Assembly (NCBI GenBank): GCA_030036915.1
Contig: JASHSC010000299.1
Coordinates: 1 to 15,886, forward strand
Origin: Terriglobia bacterium
GTDB lineage: Bacteria > Acidobacteriota > Terriglobia > UBA7540
Direction: 5' to 3'
DNA: 15,886 nt
Shown one piece after another: positions 1-7,600 of the stretch (position 1 is the first letter of the stretch; each line of letters begins with the position of its first letter). The notes below the pieces were generated by a model. That model had not been told where the DNA came from and searched no databases. It worked only from the letters and a program-made list of their open reading frames with translations. A program made the translations under genes and the position numbers.

Positions 1-180
1 CCAGTTTGATGGGACGTCCAACTCGGTGTCGAGAACCTGATGGCCGTCGAGTGAAATCTTAAAACCCATCTTGCCGCCGCCGGGATGCCAACCCGAAGTC
101 GGCACATCAAACGTGTAAGCGCCAGGGCCGGGAGGAGTCAGCGTGCCCGTCCAGCGCACCGCAAATGCCTTGCGGAAAGG
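1..180 (-). pseudogene. Out-of-frame continuation of the GH3 gene (PA14 insert, partial)
   Basis: This is the missing continuation of the GH3 gene, read one base back from its main frame. From 180 down to 1 it gives 60 open codons that look like the middle of a PA14 carbohydrate-binding domain, including AFAVRWTGTLTPPGPGAYTF, then KMGFKISLDGHQVL and DTELDV. These match the usual PA14 pattern of W-G followed by G-Y-F and an I-x-x-D-G-x-x-V strand. Joining the two frames needs a one-base loss (or two-base gain) near 175-185, where the sequence is rich in G and C runs. The rest of the GH3 C-terminal domain and any fibronectin-like tail would lie beyond the left edge. Whether the gene is really broken cannot be decided from this sequence. 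Confidence 0.8.
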
Positions 181-1715
181 CCCGGCACGGGCGCAGCGGC
201 GTCCCAATCAAATTGAATCTGCGCGTCCGTGCGAACCATCACCGGCTTGCCCGAACAATCCGTGTTGGAAAAATACTCGCCCTTCAATCCCAAAGCGGCC
301 ACGGGACCCGCAAGGTGAAACACCGAGGAAGGCACAGGCACCGGCAACTCTTCCACGTAGGGTGAGCCCTGGGCGTAGAGAATCTTCATTCTTCCACCGA
401 ACAACTTGCGGATTCCCTCCAGCGGGTAAACCGGATTCAACGGCGTCCCGTTGTAATTCCCCTCAAGAGAGGCCAGGGACTCGGCGTTCGGCCCGATCAC
501 GGCAAGAGTCCTGATGTTCGACTTCAGCGGTAGAAACCCATTTTGGTTCTTCAACAACACAATCGACTCCCGTGCGGCGCGCAAGGAGAGTTGGTGATGC
601 TGGAGCGAATCGTTCTCGGAAAAAGGAATCTGGTTGAAGGCCACGGCCCCGGGCGGGTCAAACATGCCCATTCGGAATCGCGCTGTGAACAGGCGTCTCA
701 GCGATACGTCAATGTCGCTTTCCTTGATTAACCCGTCGCTCACGGCTTTGACCAGGTCCACGTACTCGTTGCCGCATGTTGTGTCGGTGCCGGCGAGCAC
801 CGCCGCGGCGGAACCATGCTCATTGTCCGGAGTGAATTTGTGGCCGGCGGTAATGTCGCCCACTGCGCCGCAGTCGGAGGTCACATAACCTTGGAACTTC
901 CATGCGGCGCGCAGGGTGTCTTGCAGCAGAAATTTGCTGGCGCACGCGGGCGCACCATCAATGGCGTTATAGGCGCACATCACCGAATCGGCGTGGCCCT
1001 CCACCACCGTGGCGCGGAAGGCGGGCAGGTAGGTGTCCTCCAGGTCGTGCGGAGAAGGGTTCACGTCAAACTTGTGGCGAAGCGACTCCGGGCCGCTGTG
1101 CACGGCGTAATGCTTGGGCGTGGCGATCACCTTGAAGTATTTCGGATCGTTGCCCTGCATCCCGGTCACAAATGCAACACCCAGGCGCGCAGTAAGAAAA
1201 GGATCCTCGCCGTAAGTTTCCTGGCCGCGTCCCCAGCGCGGATCGCGGAAAATGTTGATGTTGGGCGACCAGAAATCCAGGCCGTAGTAGATGCGGTGGT
1301 TGCCCTCGCGCTGCGCCTGGTTGTACTTGGCGCGCGCCTCAGTGGCGATCGTCTCGCCTTCGGTGTGAATCAGGTCGTAATCCCAGGTGGCCGCCATGCC
1401 GATGGCCTGCGGAAATACCGTGGCGTATCCGGCGCGCGCCACGCCGTGCAGCGCTTCGCTCCACCAGTCGTAAGATGGAACGCCAAGCCGGGCAATTTCC
1501 GGCGCGGTGTGCTGCATCTGCCTGACTTTTTCCTCAAGGGTCATGCGCGAGATGAGGTCATCAACGCGCTGCTCAATCGGCAAGGACGTATTGAGATAAG
1601 CAGGGGAGCTATTCTCCTGTTGCGCGGGAGCTTTTCCCACCAGCATCAATGCGAAGATCACCACCAGGGCGAGGTATCCAACTGTCATCCCACGATAGCG
1701 CCATTTTGTCGGCAT
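138..1715 (-). CDS. GH3 beta-xylosidase/beta-glucosidase, N-terminal part (reading frame broken near 180)
   Basis: Secreted glycoside hydrolase family 3 enzyme, expected to release xylose, arabinose or glucose from the non-reducing ends of plant-type oligosaccharides. The ATG at 1715 is preceded by AAGGGAG at good spacing and begins a signal peptide (hydrophobic run at residues 12-26, cleavage likely after APAQ). Visible GH3 motifs are YDWWSEALHG (about 82-91), RDPRWGRGQETYGEDP (about 157-172), KHYAVHSGPE (about 201-210) and TSDCGAVGD, whose Asp (about 281) is the expected nucleophile. The YDWWSEALHG and SDCGAV forms resemble the beta-xylosidase/arabinofuranosidase branch. The GH3 C-terminal domain starts near 380, and a PA14 insert starts near 475 (LKGEYFSN). 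After DWDAAAPVPG the frame switches to unrelated residues and stops at 138-140, while PA14 sequence continues in another frame to the window edge. It is therefore either a frameshifted gene or carries a sequencing error. GH3 identity is certain; the exact substrate is not. Confidence 0.93.
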   Translation of the reverse strand: MPTKWRYRGMTVGYLALVVIFALMLVGKAPAQQENSSPAYLNTSLPIEQRVDDLISRMTLEEKVRQMQHTAPEIARLGVPSYDWWSEALHGVARAGYATVFPQAIGMAATWDYDLIHTEGETIATEARAKYNQAQREGNHRIYYGLDFWSPNINIFRDPRWGRGQETYGEDPFLTARLGVAFVTGMQGNDPKYFKVIATPKHYAVHSGPESLRHKFDVNPSPHDLEDTYLPAFRATVVEGHADSVMCAYNAIDGAPACASKFLLQDTLRAAWKFQGYVTSDCGAVGDITAGHKFTPDNEHGSAAAVLAGTDTTCGNEYVDLVKAVSDGLIKESDIDVSLRRLFTARFRMGMFDPPGAVAFNQIPFSENDSLQHHQLSLRAARESIVLLKNQNGFLPLKSNIRTLAVIGPNAESLASLEGNYNGTPLNPVYPLEGIRKLFGGRMKILYAQGSPYVEELPVPVPSSVFHLAGPVAALGLKGEYFSNTDCSGKPVMVRTDAQIQFDWDAAAPVPGLSARHLRCAGRAR

Positions 1716-1813
1716 CCGTTGTCTCCCTTTGAAAATGCACAAACCTTTACCACAGCGTGGAGGTTCGCTGCAACTCAAAGTGTGGTTCCGCACCTTTTTG
1801 CAATCAAAAAGTT

Positions 1814-1881
1814 CTCACCACAGAGTACACGGAGAATCACAGAGGATTTTCTCTGTGAGCCTCTGTGGTCTCTGTGGTGAG
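1814..1881. repeat. CACAGAG-type palindromic repeat, copy A
   Basis: Perfect 12-bp terminal inverted arms, CTCACCACAGAG at 1814-1825 and CTCTGTGGTGAG at 1870-1881. Between them are further CACAGAG/CTCTGTG units, including AGGATTTTCTCTGTGA near the centre, so the whole element can fold into one long hairpin. It lies in the divergent gap between the GH3 and amidohydrolase genes. Related copies are at 3173-3237 and 14558-14610. No coding sense; probably a non-autonomous dispersed repeat. Confidence 0.85.
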
Positions 1882-1987
1882 TTCGTTTTGGAGGCAATAT
1901 TTATCACCGCATCCTGCTGGACGAAGATTCACCCTGCGTGATAGAAGTGACAGCTTGAAAAAAGCAACTCAACGGATAAACAAGCAT

Positions 1988-3115
1988 ATGAAAATCACTC
2001 CCTCCTCGATAGTCATCGCCGGGTTTGCCGCTGCGGTCATCGCTCTCGCACTCATCGCCGGTTCGAGCGGCGCAAAGATATCGACACAAGCAAACACGAG
2101 TGCCTCACTCTCGGCTGACCTCGCAGGCTTCGCGGCCATCGCGCCCATCGATGTACACGCGCACGCATTCCGCAATGATCCGGCATTCCAGGCCATGCTC
2201 AAGCGCCTGAATCTCCACATTCTGGACATTTGCGTGGTGACGCAACACGGCCGCGGTTACGACGAAGCTGCAGGACCCAATCACACGGTGCGCGAGATCA
2301 TGCGAAGTGACGCCGGCCGGGTCGCGTGGTGCTCCACGTTCGATCCCCAGGATTTTGAAAAGCCCGGCTTCGCGGACCGCTCCGTTCAGGTCCTCAACGA
2401 AACTTTCGCGGAAGGCGCCGTGGCGGTGAAAATCTGGAAAGCCATCGGCATGGACCTGACAAAGCGCGATGGAGCTTATATCATGGCGGATGATCCCGTA
2501 TTCGAGCCGATTTATTCCGACATCGCTGCCCACCACCGCACGCTTTTCGCTCATCTAGCCGAACCCGCTTCGTGCTGGCTGCCGCCTAACCCAGGCGGCC
2601 CTGATTACAATTACTACCAGCAGCATCCCGAGTGGTACATGTTCCTTCATCCCGACCACCCATCGCAGGCCACCATTCTCGCTGCGCGCGATCGTCTGCT
2701 GGCCCAGAATCCGGACCTGCGCGTGGTGGGATGCCACCTGGGGAGTATGGAACTCGATGTGGATGAAGTCGCCCGCCACTTTGACCGCTACCCGAACTTC
2801 GCGGTGGACACCGCCGCGCGGGTTCAATACCTGATGATGCAGCCACGTGAGAAAGTTCTCGCCTTTTTGACCAAGTATCAGGACCGAGTGCTCTACGGCA
2901 CGGACAACGGCTTGCAAGCCGCGGACGATCCTGCCTCAACTCTTCCGCGCTGGGAGGACCGCTATTTGCGCGACTGGCGATACTTCGCGACGGACGAATG
3001 GGTGGAGTATCACGGTAAGAAATATCAGGGGCTGGCGCTGCCGCAAGAAATACTGCGCAAGCTTTATCATGACAATGCCGTGCGCTGGGTTCCGGGAATT
3101 TTGAGCGAGCAATAA
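1988..3115 (+). CDS. Secreted amidohydrolase-2 family metal-dependent hydrolase/decarboxylase
   Basis: A 375-residue TIM-barrel protein of the amidohydrolase superfamily (amidohydrolase_2 group, which includes ACMSD and resorcylate decarboxylases and various lactone or ester hydrolases). An N-terminal hydrophobic stretch (about 8-27) indicates export. The metal-site pattern is visible: PIDVHAHA (His57, His59), VKIWKAIGM (Lys148), LFAHLAEP (His179), VVGCHLGSME (His240) and LYGTDNGL (Asp296). The barrel therefore looks catalytically intact. The ATG at 1988 was chosen because the signal peptide begins there. The frame is open further upstream, but that extension runs into the palindromic repeat. 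No good Shine-Dalgarno sequence precedes the ATG, so translation may be modest. The gene is divergent from GH3 and convergent with the beta-propeller gene, so it is probably transcribed alone. The substrate cannot be read from the sequence; an exported member is less usual than a cytoplasmic one. Confidence 0.9.
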   Translation: MKITPSSIVIAGFAAAVIALALIAGSSGAKISTQANTSASLSADLAGFAAIAPIDVHAHAFRNDPAFQAMLKRLNLHILDICVVTQHGRGYDEAAGPNHTVREIMRSDAGRVAWCSTFDPQDFEKPGFADRSVQVLNETFAEGAVAVKIWKAIGMDLTKRDGAYIMADDPVFEPIYSDIAAHHRTLFAHLAEPASCWLPPNPGGPDYNYYQQHPEWYMFLHPDHPSQATILAARDRLLAQNPDLRVVGCHLGSMELDVDEVARHFDRYPNFAVDTAARVQYLMMQPREKVLAFLTKYQDRVLYGTDNGLQAADDPASTLPRWEDRYLRDWRYFATDEWVEYHGKKYQGLALPQEILRKLYHDNAVRWVPGILSEQ

Positions 3116-3172
3116 GAAGAGTCGGGCATGAGATGGATGAAGAAGTGCACGGTCGTAGCCGAAAAAAGCTGT

Positions 3173-3237
3173 CACCACAGAGGACACAGAGGCTCACGGA
3201 GAAGCGCTCCCTGTGGTTCTCTGTGCCCTTTGTGGTG
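3173..3237. repeat. CACAGAG-type palindromic repeat, copy B
   Basis: Second copy of the CACAGAG family. It starts CACCACAGAGGACACAGAGG and ends with CTCTGTG and TGTGGTG, giving 7-bp terminal arms (3173-3179 and 3231-3237) with several internal complementary blocks. Its centre (CTCACGGAG...CCCTGTGG) differs from copy A. It lies in the convergent gap after the amidohydrolase stop. Confidence 0.8.
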
Positions 3238-3288
3238 GGAGATGTTCTTCAGCAATCGCCGGTGAACGAACCTTTCTAAGATCGAGCT

Positions 3289-3361
3289 CGTGGCACGGGC
3301 TTCCAGTCCGTGACGGCCATGAATGACCGCGAACAGGCACGGGCAGGATGCCCGTGCCACC
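3289..3361. repeat. GGCACGGGC-type palindromic repeat
   Basis: Twelve-base perfect inverted arms, CGTGGCACGGGC at 3289-3300 and GCCCGTGCCACG at 3350-3361. Each arm also forms its own small hairpin: CACGGGC/TCCGTG on the left and GGCACGGGC/GCCCGTGCC around AGGAT on the right. It ends three bases beyond the stop codon of the beta-propeller gene on the minus strand, so it will be transcribed as that mRNA's 3' hairpin. It lacks a T-run typical of an intrinsic terminator. Confidence 0.85.
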
Positions 3362-3364
3362 GTG

Positions 3365-4501
3365 TTATACCTGCTCCAAAATCGCGAAATCCCCCGGATT
3401 CCACGCCAGTGCCATGATGTAGAACTTGTGCCCGATCTTGCGAATCGCGGCGTTGTGCACGTGCGTGAAGTTGGGCAAGCCCAGATCGTCCTTAATCATG
3501 ACGGTGGAAACGATTTTTTCCCCTTCCAGCACGTAAATGGGTGCGCCCTTTTTCTTGTCGGGCCCTTCCAGGGCAGGGACAACGCTGTACTTGTGGTCCA
3601 GGTAATTGATGTCGCAGGGCAGTGAACCCTTGGGGGTTTCCATGAGGGAGAGATACTGACCCTCGGGGCTGAAACGCTCAAATCGGTTGTGCGGGCGGTC
3701 GGCCACGTCCAGCCGAGCCGTCCAGGGTGGTTTGGTAATGCCGTGCCCGGTGCCGAATTTGCCGATGGCGTCGCCGCGCCCGCCGAATGCCAGGTCGGCG
3801 TTCCACGACACCTCGAATTTCTCGCCGGTGCTTATCATGGCGGTCAACACAGTATCCAGCTTGCAGTATCCATCGGTGACGTAGTATTTGCCTTCCAGGA
3901 ACTCCACGGCGGTTGGCGCAAAATTGCCTTTATTCACAAAATAGTTTTGAACTTCCTCGGATTTGAAATTGACCGCAGGCGTGGGAGCGTCGAGCCGGTG
4001 CACCATTTTGCCGTCGAGTGTGGAGGTGTAGATTCTTCCCTCGCCATTGGCGGGGAGGACCAGGAAGGGCGTGCCGTCCTTTGCGTACCAGATATTGGTG
4101 TCGTGGAGGTTGACGCTGCGCATCTCCTCCGTGGTGTCGAGCAGGTCAATGGTTTTCAAATCCGCGCTGATGCGCAGAATGCCGGCGCCGGGGAGGGCGA
4201 AATAAGTCTCTTCCTTGCCATGGCGGCGGTCAACGGCAAATCCCCCGTGAGCCTTCACCAGCACCTTCTGCGCCTCGGGGGGCAGGTGGTCGGCGGTGTA
4301 AAGCAACTTGAATTTCAGATTGCCCTCGCCGGTCACGCCCGGAGCCTTTTCGTCCACCGCACCGGGGGGAGCGATGAATGCCTGAGGTGCCTGGCGGCCG
4401 CTGGATGCGCCGTGATGATGCGCGTGCAGCGACGTCACGCTGCGCGTCATCCCCGCCAACCCCATCAGGCCGTACATCATCCGTCTGCGCGAAAGGCTCA
4501 T
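3365..4501 (-). CDS. Tat-signal exported beta-propeller (NHL-like) protein of unknown function
   Basis: A 378-residue protein that I do not recognise as a named enzyme. The ATG at 4501 has AGGGAGA about seven bases upstream. The N-terminus MSLSRRRMMYGLMGLAGM is a twin-arginine-like signal followed by a His-rich stretch (HAHHHG). The mature part consists of repeated beta-strand units typical of a six-bladed propeller: GILRISADLKTIDLL, GRIYTSTLDGKMVHRL, KYYVTDGY, the NHL-like DVADRPHNRFERFSPEGQY, and IYVLEGEKIVSTVMI. A shorter alternative ATG lies inside the signal and a longer one at 4528. It is downstream of the LarA-like gene on the same strand, but a 245-base gap with a hairpin repeat lies between, so co-transcription is uncertain. 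Tat export would suit a protein folded, perhaps with metal, before secretion. Possible roles are a lyase-like or binding propeller; no catalytic set can be assigned. Confidence 0.85.
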   Translation of the reverse strand: MSLSRRRMMYGLMGLAGMTRSVTSLHAHHHGASSGRQAPQAFIAPPGAVDEKAPGVTGEGNLKFKLLYTADHLPPEAQKVLVKAHGGFAVDRRHGKEETYFALPGAGILRISADLKTIDLLDTTEEMRSVNLHDTNIWYAKDGTPFLVLPANGEGRIYTSTLDGKMVHRLDAPTPAVNFKSEEVQNYFVNKGNFAPTAVEFLEGKYYVTDGYCKLDTVLTAMISTGEKFEVSWNADLAFGGRGDAIGKFGTGHGITKPPWTARLDVADRPHNRFERFSPEGQYLSLMETPKGSLPCDINYLDHKYSVVPALEGPDKKKGAPIYVLEGEKIVSTVMIKDDLGLPNFTHVHNAAIRKIGHKFYIMALAWNPGDFAILEQV

Positions 4502-4644
4502 GGTTCTTCTCCCTGGAGATAATTTCAAAGATTGGGCCGCGCGATCCGATTCGCGATGGCCCTAACCCGCGACCGCAAGGTAACATACCCTGAACGGCCA
4601 CGCCGCGCAATGGCTTGGTGAAATGTTTCGCAATGCTTGAAGCG

Positions 4645-4733
4645 GGTAGCCACGGTCAGTGCCGTTCTGACCGTGGGTTCTTCAGGCGCGATTGGAAAAG
4701 CCCCCGGACAGGAAAGCACTGTCCATGGCTACC
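4645..4733. repeat. GGTAGCCA-ended palindromic repeat with two internal hairpins
   Basis: Eight-base terminal arms, GGTAGCCA (4645-4652) and TGGCTACC (4726-4733). Inside are a perfect 10-bp hairpin, CCACGGTCAG/CTGACCGTGG (4650-4659 and 4667-4676), and a second one, GGACAG/CTGTCC (4706-4711 and 4719-4724). It ends 13 bases beyond the stop codon of the LarA-like gene (minus strand). No T-run. A different family from the CACAGAG and GGCACGGGC repeats. Confidence 0.8.
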
Positions 4734-4746
4734 ACTTATTACGGAA

Positions 4747-6042
4747 TTAATTTCCGTTCGCGAAGGGCGAGCGCAGGTCCCCGGAATTGTCAAACGTGGC
4801 GCTGAACTGGCTTTCAGAAAGGCGCCAGTTCTGGGGCGTGTCAATCTCATTGCGCAGCAACGGGGAAATGGCGAAGCGGTTCAGGTTCAGGGTATTCTGA
4901 ATCCACACGCAGCGCTGGGAGGCGGGGTCGGGATTGCCGAGGTGGCCGAGCGCAAAGTCCAGGGCCCCGCGGTCCGTGAGCAAGTGCATCGGGATCCGGC
5001 CGGCCAATGGGTTCAAGGCGGTCATGCAGTTGACGTAGGTCTTCTGAAGATCGACCTTGCGGAAGAGGCGCTCGTGAATGATGTCGGCGTTGCCCACGCC
5101 GATGGCGTTTCCACCGCTTTCCTCGGTAAGGTCGCGCGTGAAGATGACGGTGATCTTGGGTCCATTAGCCGTACTTGGAGCCTCACCGCGCGCGCGCCCG
5201 ATAACCTTGGAGTCCATTCCGGCACCACTGATGTTCTTGCCCATCTCATCGACGATCAGCAGGTCCATGCGGTTGAAGGGCAGGCGGGGCATCAATTCGC
5301 GCGCCAAGGCAATGGCGGAATGTTCCGCCTCGACGATGTTCTGCGACAGCGCGGCGCGCACGTCGGCGGTCTCGTGCAATTCGTTCTCCACAATGGCAAC
5401 GCCCAACAGCACTTTTCCACTTTCGAGGATCTTGGAAGATACGGCACGGATGGTAGGCTCAAATCCGCACTTGATGAACTGTTTGTGCCCCTCGGCGGCG
5501 CCCTCGCGCTTGCCCAACCCGATGGCCATCATCTTGAGCATGCCGCTTTCCACCCGGCCCACGAAATCCGAGTGGGGCTTGACGCGGCTCACCAACACAA
5601 TGCCGTCGGAATTCCAAGCGTTGCGGTCTGCAAACACCGGGAAGCCCTGCGGAGTGGTTCCCACCTGCACGGTCTCAATGTCAGACCGAACCTCCACGCC
5701 CACCCCGTCCAGCGTAATCCCGTATTCGCTCAGAACCTGGCGCTGGCCCTCGGCCGTGCCACCTCCGTGGCTGCCCATGGCGGGGAAAACGAAAGGCTTG
5801 GCCCCGTGCGCCTTCAGCCAATCGCATACGGTGCGAACGATGACCTGCAAAGTGGCGATGCCGCGGCTGCCCACTGCCACCGCGATGGTGCGGCCGCGCA
5901 GCTTGTCAGCAGCGACGCCCAGGCAGTCAAGATGCGCCCGGACGGAACCGGCGACATCCGCGAGCGCCGGCCTGCCCGGCGCTTTTCGCTCGAGAAAGTA
6001 GAAGCCGGTGAGAGAGAGATGTTGATTTCCATTTGTCGACAT
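4747..6042 (-). CDS. LarA-like (DUF2088) nickel-pincer-cofactor isomerase/racemase homologue
   Basis: A 431-residue cytoplasmic protein of the lactate-racemase-like family, in which a nickel pincer nucleotide cofactor on a lysine carries out hydride-transfer racemisation or epimerisation of 2-hydroxy acids. The catalytic landmarks are recognisable: GSHGGGTAEG (His92), VKPHSDF (His157), SGMLKMMAIGLG (Lys170, likely cofactor-bearing) and AEGHKQF (His186). The Lys-to-second-His spacing of 16 equals that of Lactiplantibacillus LarA (Lys184/His200), whereas the first His-Lys spacing is 13 rather than 10. The N-terminal DDxTRP motif of LarA is replaced by GSRGIATLQ, which points to a divergent subgroup and a substrate other than lactate. 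The ATG at 6042 has only a weak ribosome site (GGTGAT). No larB, larC or larE cofactor-maturation genes are in the window, so the cofactor must be made elsewhere. The gene is divergent from the sialidase-fold gene. Family assignment is good; substrate unknown. Confidence 0.88.
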   Translation of the reverse strand: MSTNGNQHLSLTGFYFLERKAPGRPALADVAGSVRAHLDCLGVAADKLRGRTIAVAVGSRGIATLQVIVRTVCDWLKAHGAKPFVFPAMGSHGGGTAEGQRQVLSEYGITLDGVGVEVRSDIETVQVGTTPQGFPVFADRNAWNSDGIVLVSRVKPHSDFVGRVESGMLKMMAIGLGKREGAAEGHKQFIKCGFEPTIRAVSSKILESGKVLLGVAIVENELHETADVRAALSQNIVEAEHSAIALARELMPRLPFNRMDLLIVDEMGKNISGAGMDSKVIGRARGEAPSTANGPKITVIFTRDLTEESGGNAIGVGNADIIHERLFRKVDLQKTYVNCMTALNPLAGRIPMHLLTDRGALDFALGHLGNPDPASQRCVWIQNTLNLNRFAISPLLRNEIDTPQNWRLSESQFSATFDNSGDLRSPFANGN

Positions 6043-6112
6043 ATCACCAACGTAACGTGCCCATCGCTCGTTGTCAACCTACGCGGGACGAATGAAGTCT
6101 CAGTTTGAATGC

Positions 6113-6192
6113 TGTAGCGGCGGTCTATCGACCGTCGCCGGGGCTTGTCCGTCAGCCGACGGGCATTTCGACGCTCATTGAGCGCCACTGCA
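6113..6192. repeat. GTAGCGGCGG-type palindromic repeat
   Basis: Imperfect terminal arms, TGTAGCGGCG (6113-6122) and CGCCACTGCA (6183-6192), 8 of 10 pairing. Inside are CGGTC/GACCG (6121-6125 and 6130-6134), CCGTC/GACGG, and CGCTC/GAGCG around ATT (6172-6176 and 6180-6184). It lies in the divergent gap between the LarA-like and sialidase-fold genes, ending 46 bases before the latter's start codon, so it may sit in a promoter or 5' leader. Confidence 0.75.
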
Positions 6193-6238
6193 ACCCAATG
6201 CGAAGGGCAGACTGAAAAATTCCTAACAAGGAGACAGA

Positions 6239-7567
6239 ATGATTCGAGGATCGATTCACAAATGGGTGCTAGCCGCGTTGAGTATTATGTTGATCGCGGC
6301 AGGGGCGACCCCCGGTAAGACCGGTCAGTCAACCGGCTCAAGCCTGTTTTCGCGCTCCAACATGCAGCCCGTCGATTTGCAAGGCCTGCGAGTGTGGCTG
6401 GGGGAGCCCGTTCAGGTTACGGCTCAGCTCGGGTGGAAAATGGGTTGGCCGGGTTACGAGTGGGAGCACGCCTTCACGCACCTCACTCCCGACATGGCGA
6501 AGTTTCCAAACGGGGAGCTGATCGCCACCTACGCCCTTGACTCCGACGCGCAATCGAACCCGGTGTTTTCGACTGGCTATCAAATCTCGACCGATAGCGG
6601 CGCGCACTGGGGACGCCGTTACAGCATGTTGATGCAGCATATCCCCATGATTTTCATCTCCAAACCCGATGATTCGCTGTTGGCCGTGCCCTCTGAGCTG
6701 TTTGAAAGGACCGAGGGCGATGGATACAACTTTGTCGGCCCATACTACCTTTTCCAGCACGGCGGTGGGCGCATGGAGTTCGTGCCGGACGGCGTGCGCG
6801 TGCTCGATTGGCCCTGGCCGGTTGACGTTCTCCCCGGCCAGCAGCCGCGCGATAACTGGCACGTGGGGTTGGTGCTCACGGGCAACGCGCTCGAAGTGGG
6901 AGGCAAGCTGCTGGCCACCGGTTACGGCCAAAAGAAAGGAGAGAAGGGTGAACACGCCTTCATTGTGTCTTCCGAGGACGGCGGCTTTACGTGGCGATAT
7001 CTTTCCACCATCGCGGGTCCTGATCCGGCGTTCATGGGACAGCGGTCCTACGAAGGTGCGGATGAAATGAACATCGTGCACCTCACCGATGGTGACCTGA
7101 TGGCCGTCTTCCGCGTCGGCAGCGGGCGCAAATGGAATCTCCGGCGCGCCTATAGTCACGACGAAGGGCGCACCTGGTCGCGCCCGGATGTCCTCCCCGC
7201 CTGGAGCGTCTACCCGCAGGTCATCCGCACCTCTTCGGGGATTCTGGCGATTTCCACCGGCCGGCCGGGAATTTACTTGTGGCTTTCCACCGACCCACGA
7301 GGCGAAAACTGGCAGAGCGTTGACATCGCCGGGCTGAACAATCTCCGGGCAACTGAGCCGGATGCGAAGATTGGAACCTTCGAAATCACCCCGAACGACT
7401 ATTTGTCCGAAACCACAAAATGGCAGACGTCGTCTTACACCGGACTGGTGGAGGTAGCGCCCAATCGCCTGGTTCTTCTCTACGACCGCGATCCGGAACG
7501 GATACCGCGGGATTCGAACGATCTCTCACATGTATTTCTGATGCCGATCGAGATTGAAAGGAAGTAG
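6239..7567 (+). CDS. Secreted sialidase-fold (BNR/Asp-box) beta-propeller protein, putative exo-glycosidase
   Basis: A 442-residue exported protein of the sialidase superfamily. The ATG at 6239 follows AAGGAG at ideal spacing, and residues 9-22 form a signal-peptide core. Asp boxes (S-x-D-x-G-x-x-W) are visible at STDSGAHW (117-124), SSEDGGFTW (244-252) and SHDEGRTW (306-313), with a degenerate one at STDPRGENW (350-358), as expected for a six-bladed propeller. YEGADEMNIVHLTDG (271-285) contains acidic residues where sialidases often carry a Glu. SSYTGLVEVAPNRLVLLYDR (about 408-427) has the Tyr-containing strand and LLYD/E ending typical of the sialidase nucleophile region. I cannot identify a full Arg triad, so activity on sialic acid is doubtful and another sugar is possible. 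It is convergent with the LacI gene, with only 33 bases between, and is probably monocistronic. Family confidence is high; catalytic activity is inferred. Confidence 0.88.
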   Translation: MIRGSIHKWVLAALSIMLIAAGATPGKTGQSTGSSLFSRSNMQPVDLQGLRVWLGEPVQVTAQLGWKMGWPGYEWEHAFTHLTPDMAKFPNGELIATYALDSDAQSNPVFSTGYQISTDSGAHWGRRYSMLMQHIPMIFISKPDDSLLAVPSELFERTEGDGYNFVGPYYLFQHGGGRMEFVPDGVRVLDWPWPVDVLPGQQPRDNWHVGLVLTGNALEVGGKLLATGYGQKKGEKGEHAFIVSSEDGGFTWRYLSTIAGPDPAFMGQRSYEGADEMNIVHLTDGDLMAVFRVGSGRKWNLRRAYSHDEGRTWSRPDVLPAWSVYPQVIRTSSGILAISTGRPGIYLWLSTDPRGENWQSVDIAGLNNLRATEPDAKIGTFEITPNDYLSETTKWQTSSYTGLVEVAPNRLVLLYDRDPERIPRDSNDLSHVFLMPIEIERK

Positions 7568-7600
7568 GCGAGTTGGGAAACATCTTCCGGCCGGAGTGGG

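Noticed and set aside
816..1880. 354-codon plus-strand open frame across the GH3 gene
   Set aside because: Antisense shadow of GH3; its C-terminus runs into the palindromic repeat and no domain is seen.
1814..1881. CACAGAG repeats considered as a CRISPR or tandem array
   Set aside because: Copies are far apart, palindromic, and have no regular spacers.
3289..3361. Intrinsic terminator for the amidohydrolase or propeller gene
   Set aside because: Strong hairpin but no T-run on either strand; kept as a repeat that may affect mRNA ends.
4615..6108. Long open frame of 497 codons on the plus strand opposite the LarA-like gene
   Set aside because: It lies antisense to a gene with clear family motifs and has no recognisable domain; long antisense frames are common in GC-rich DNA.
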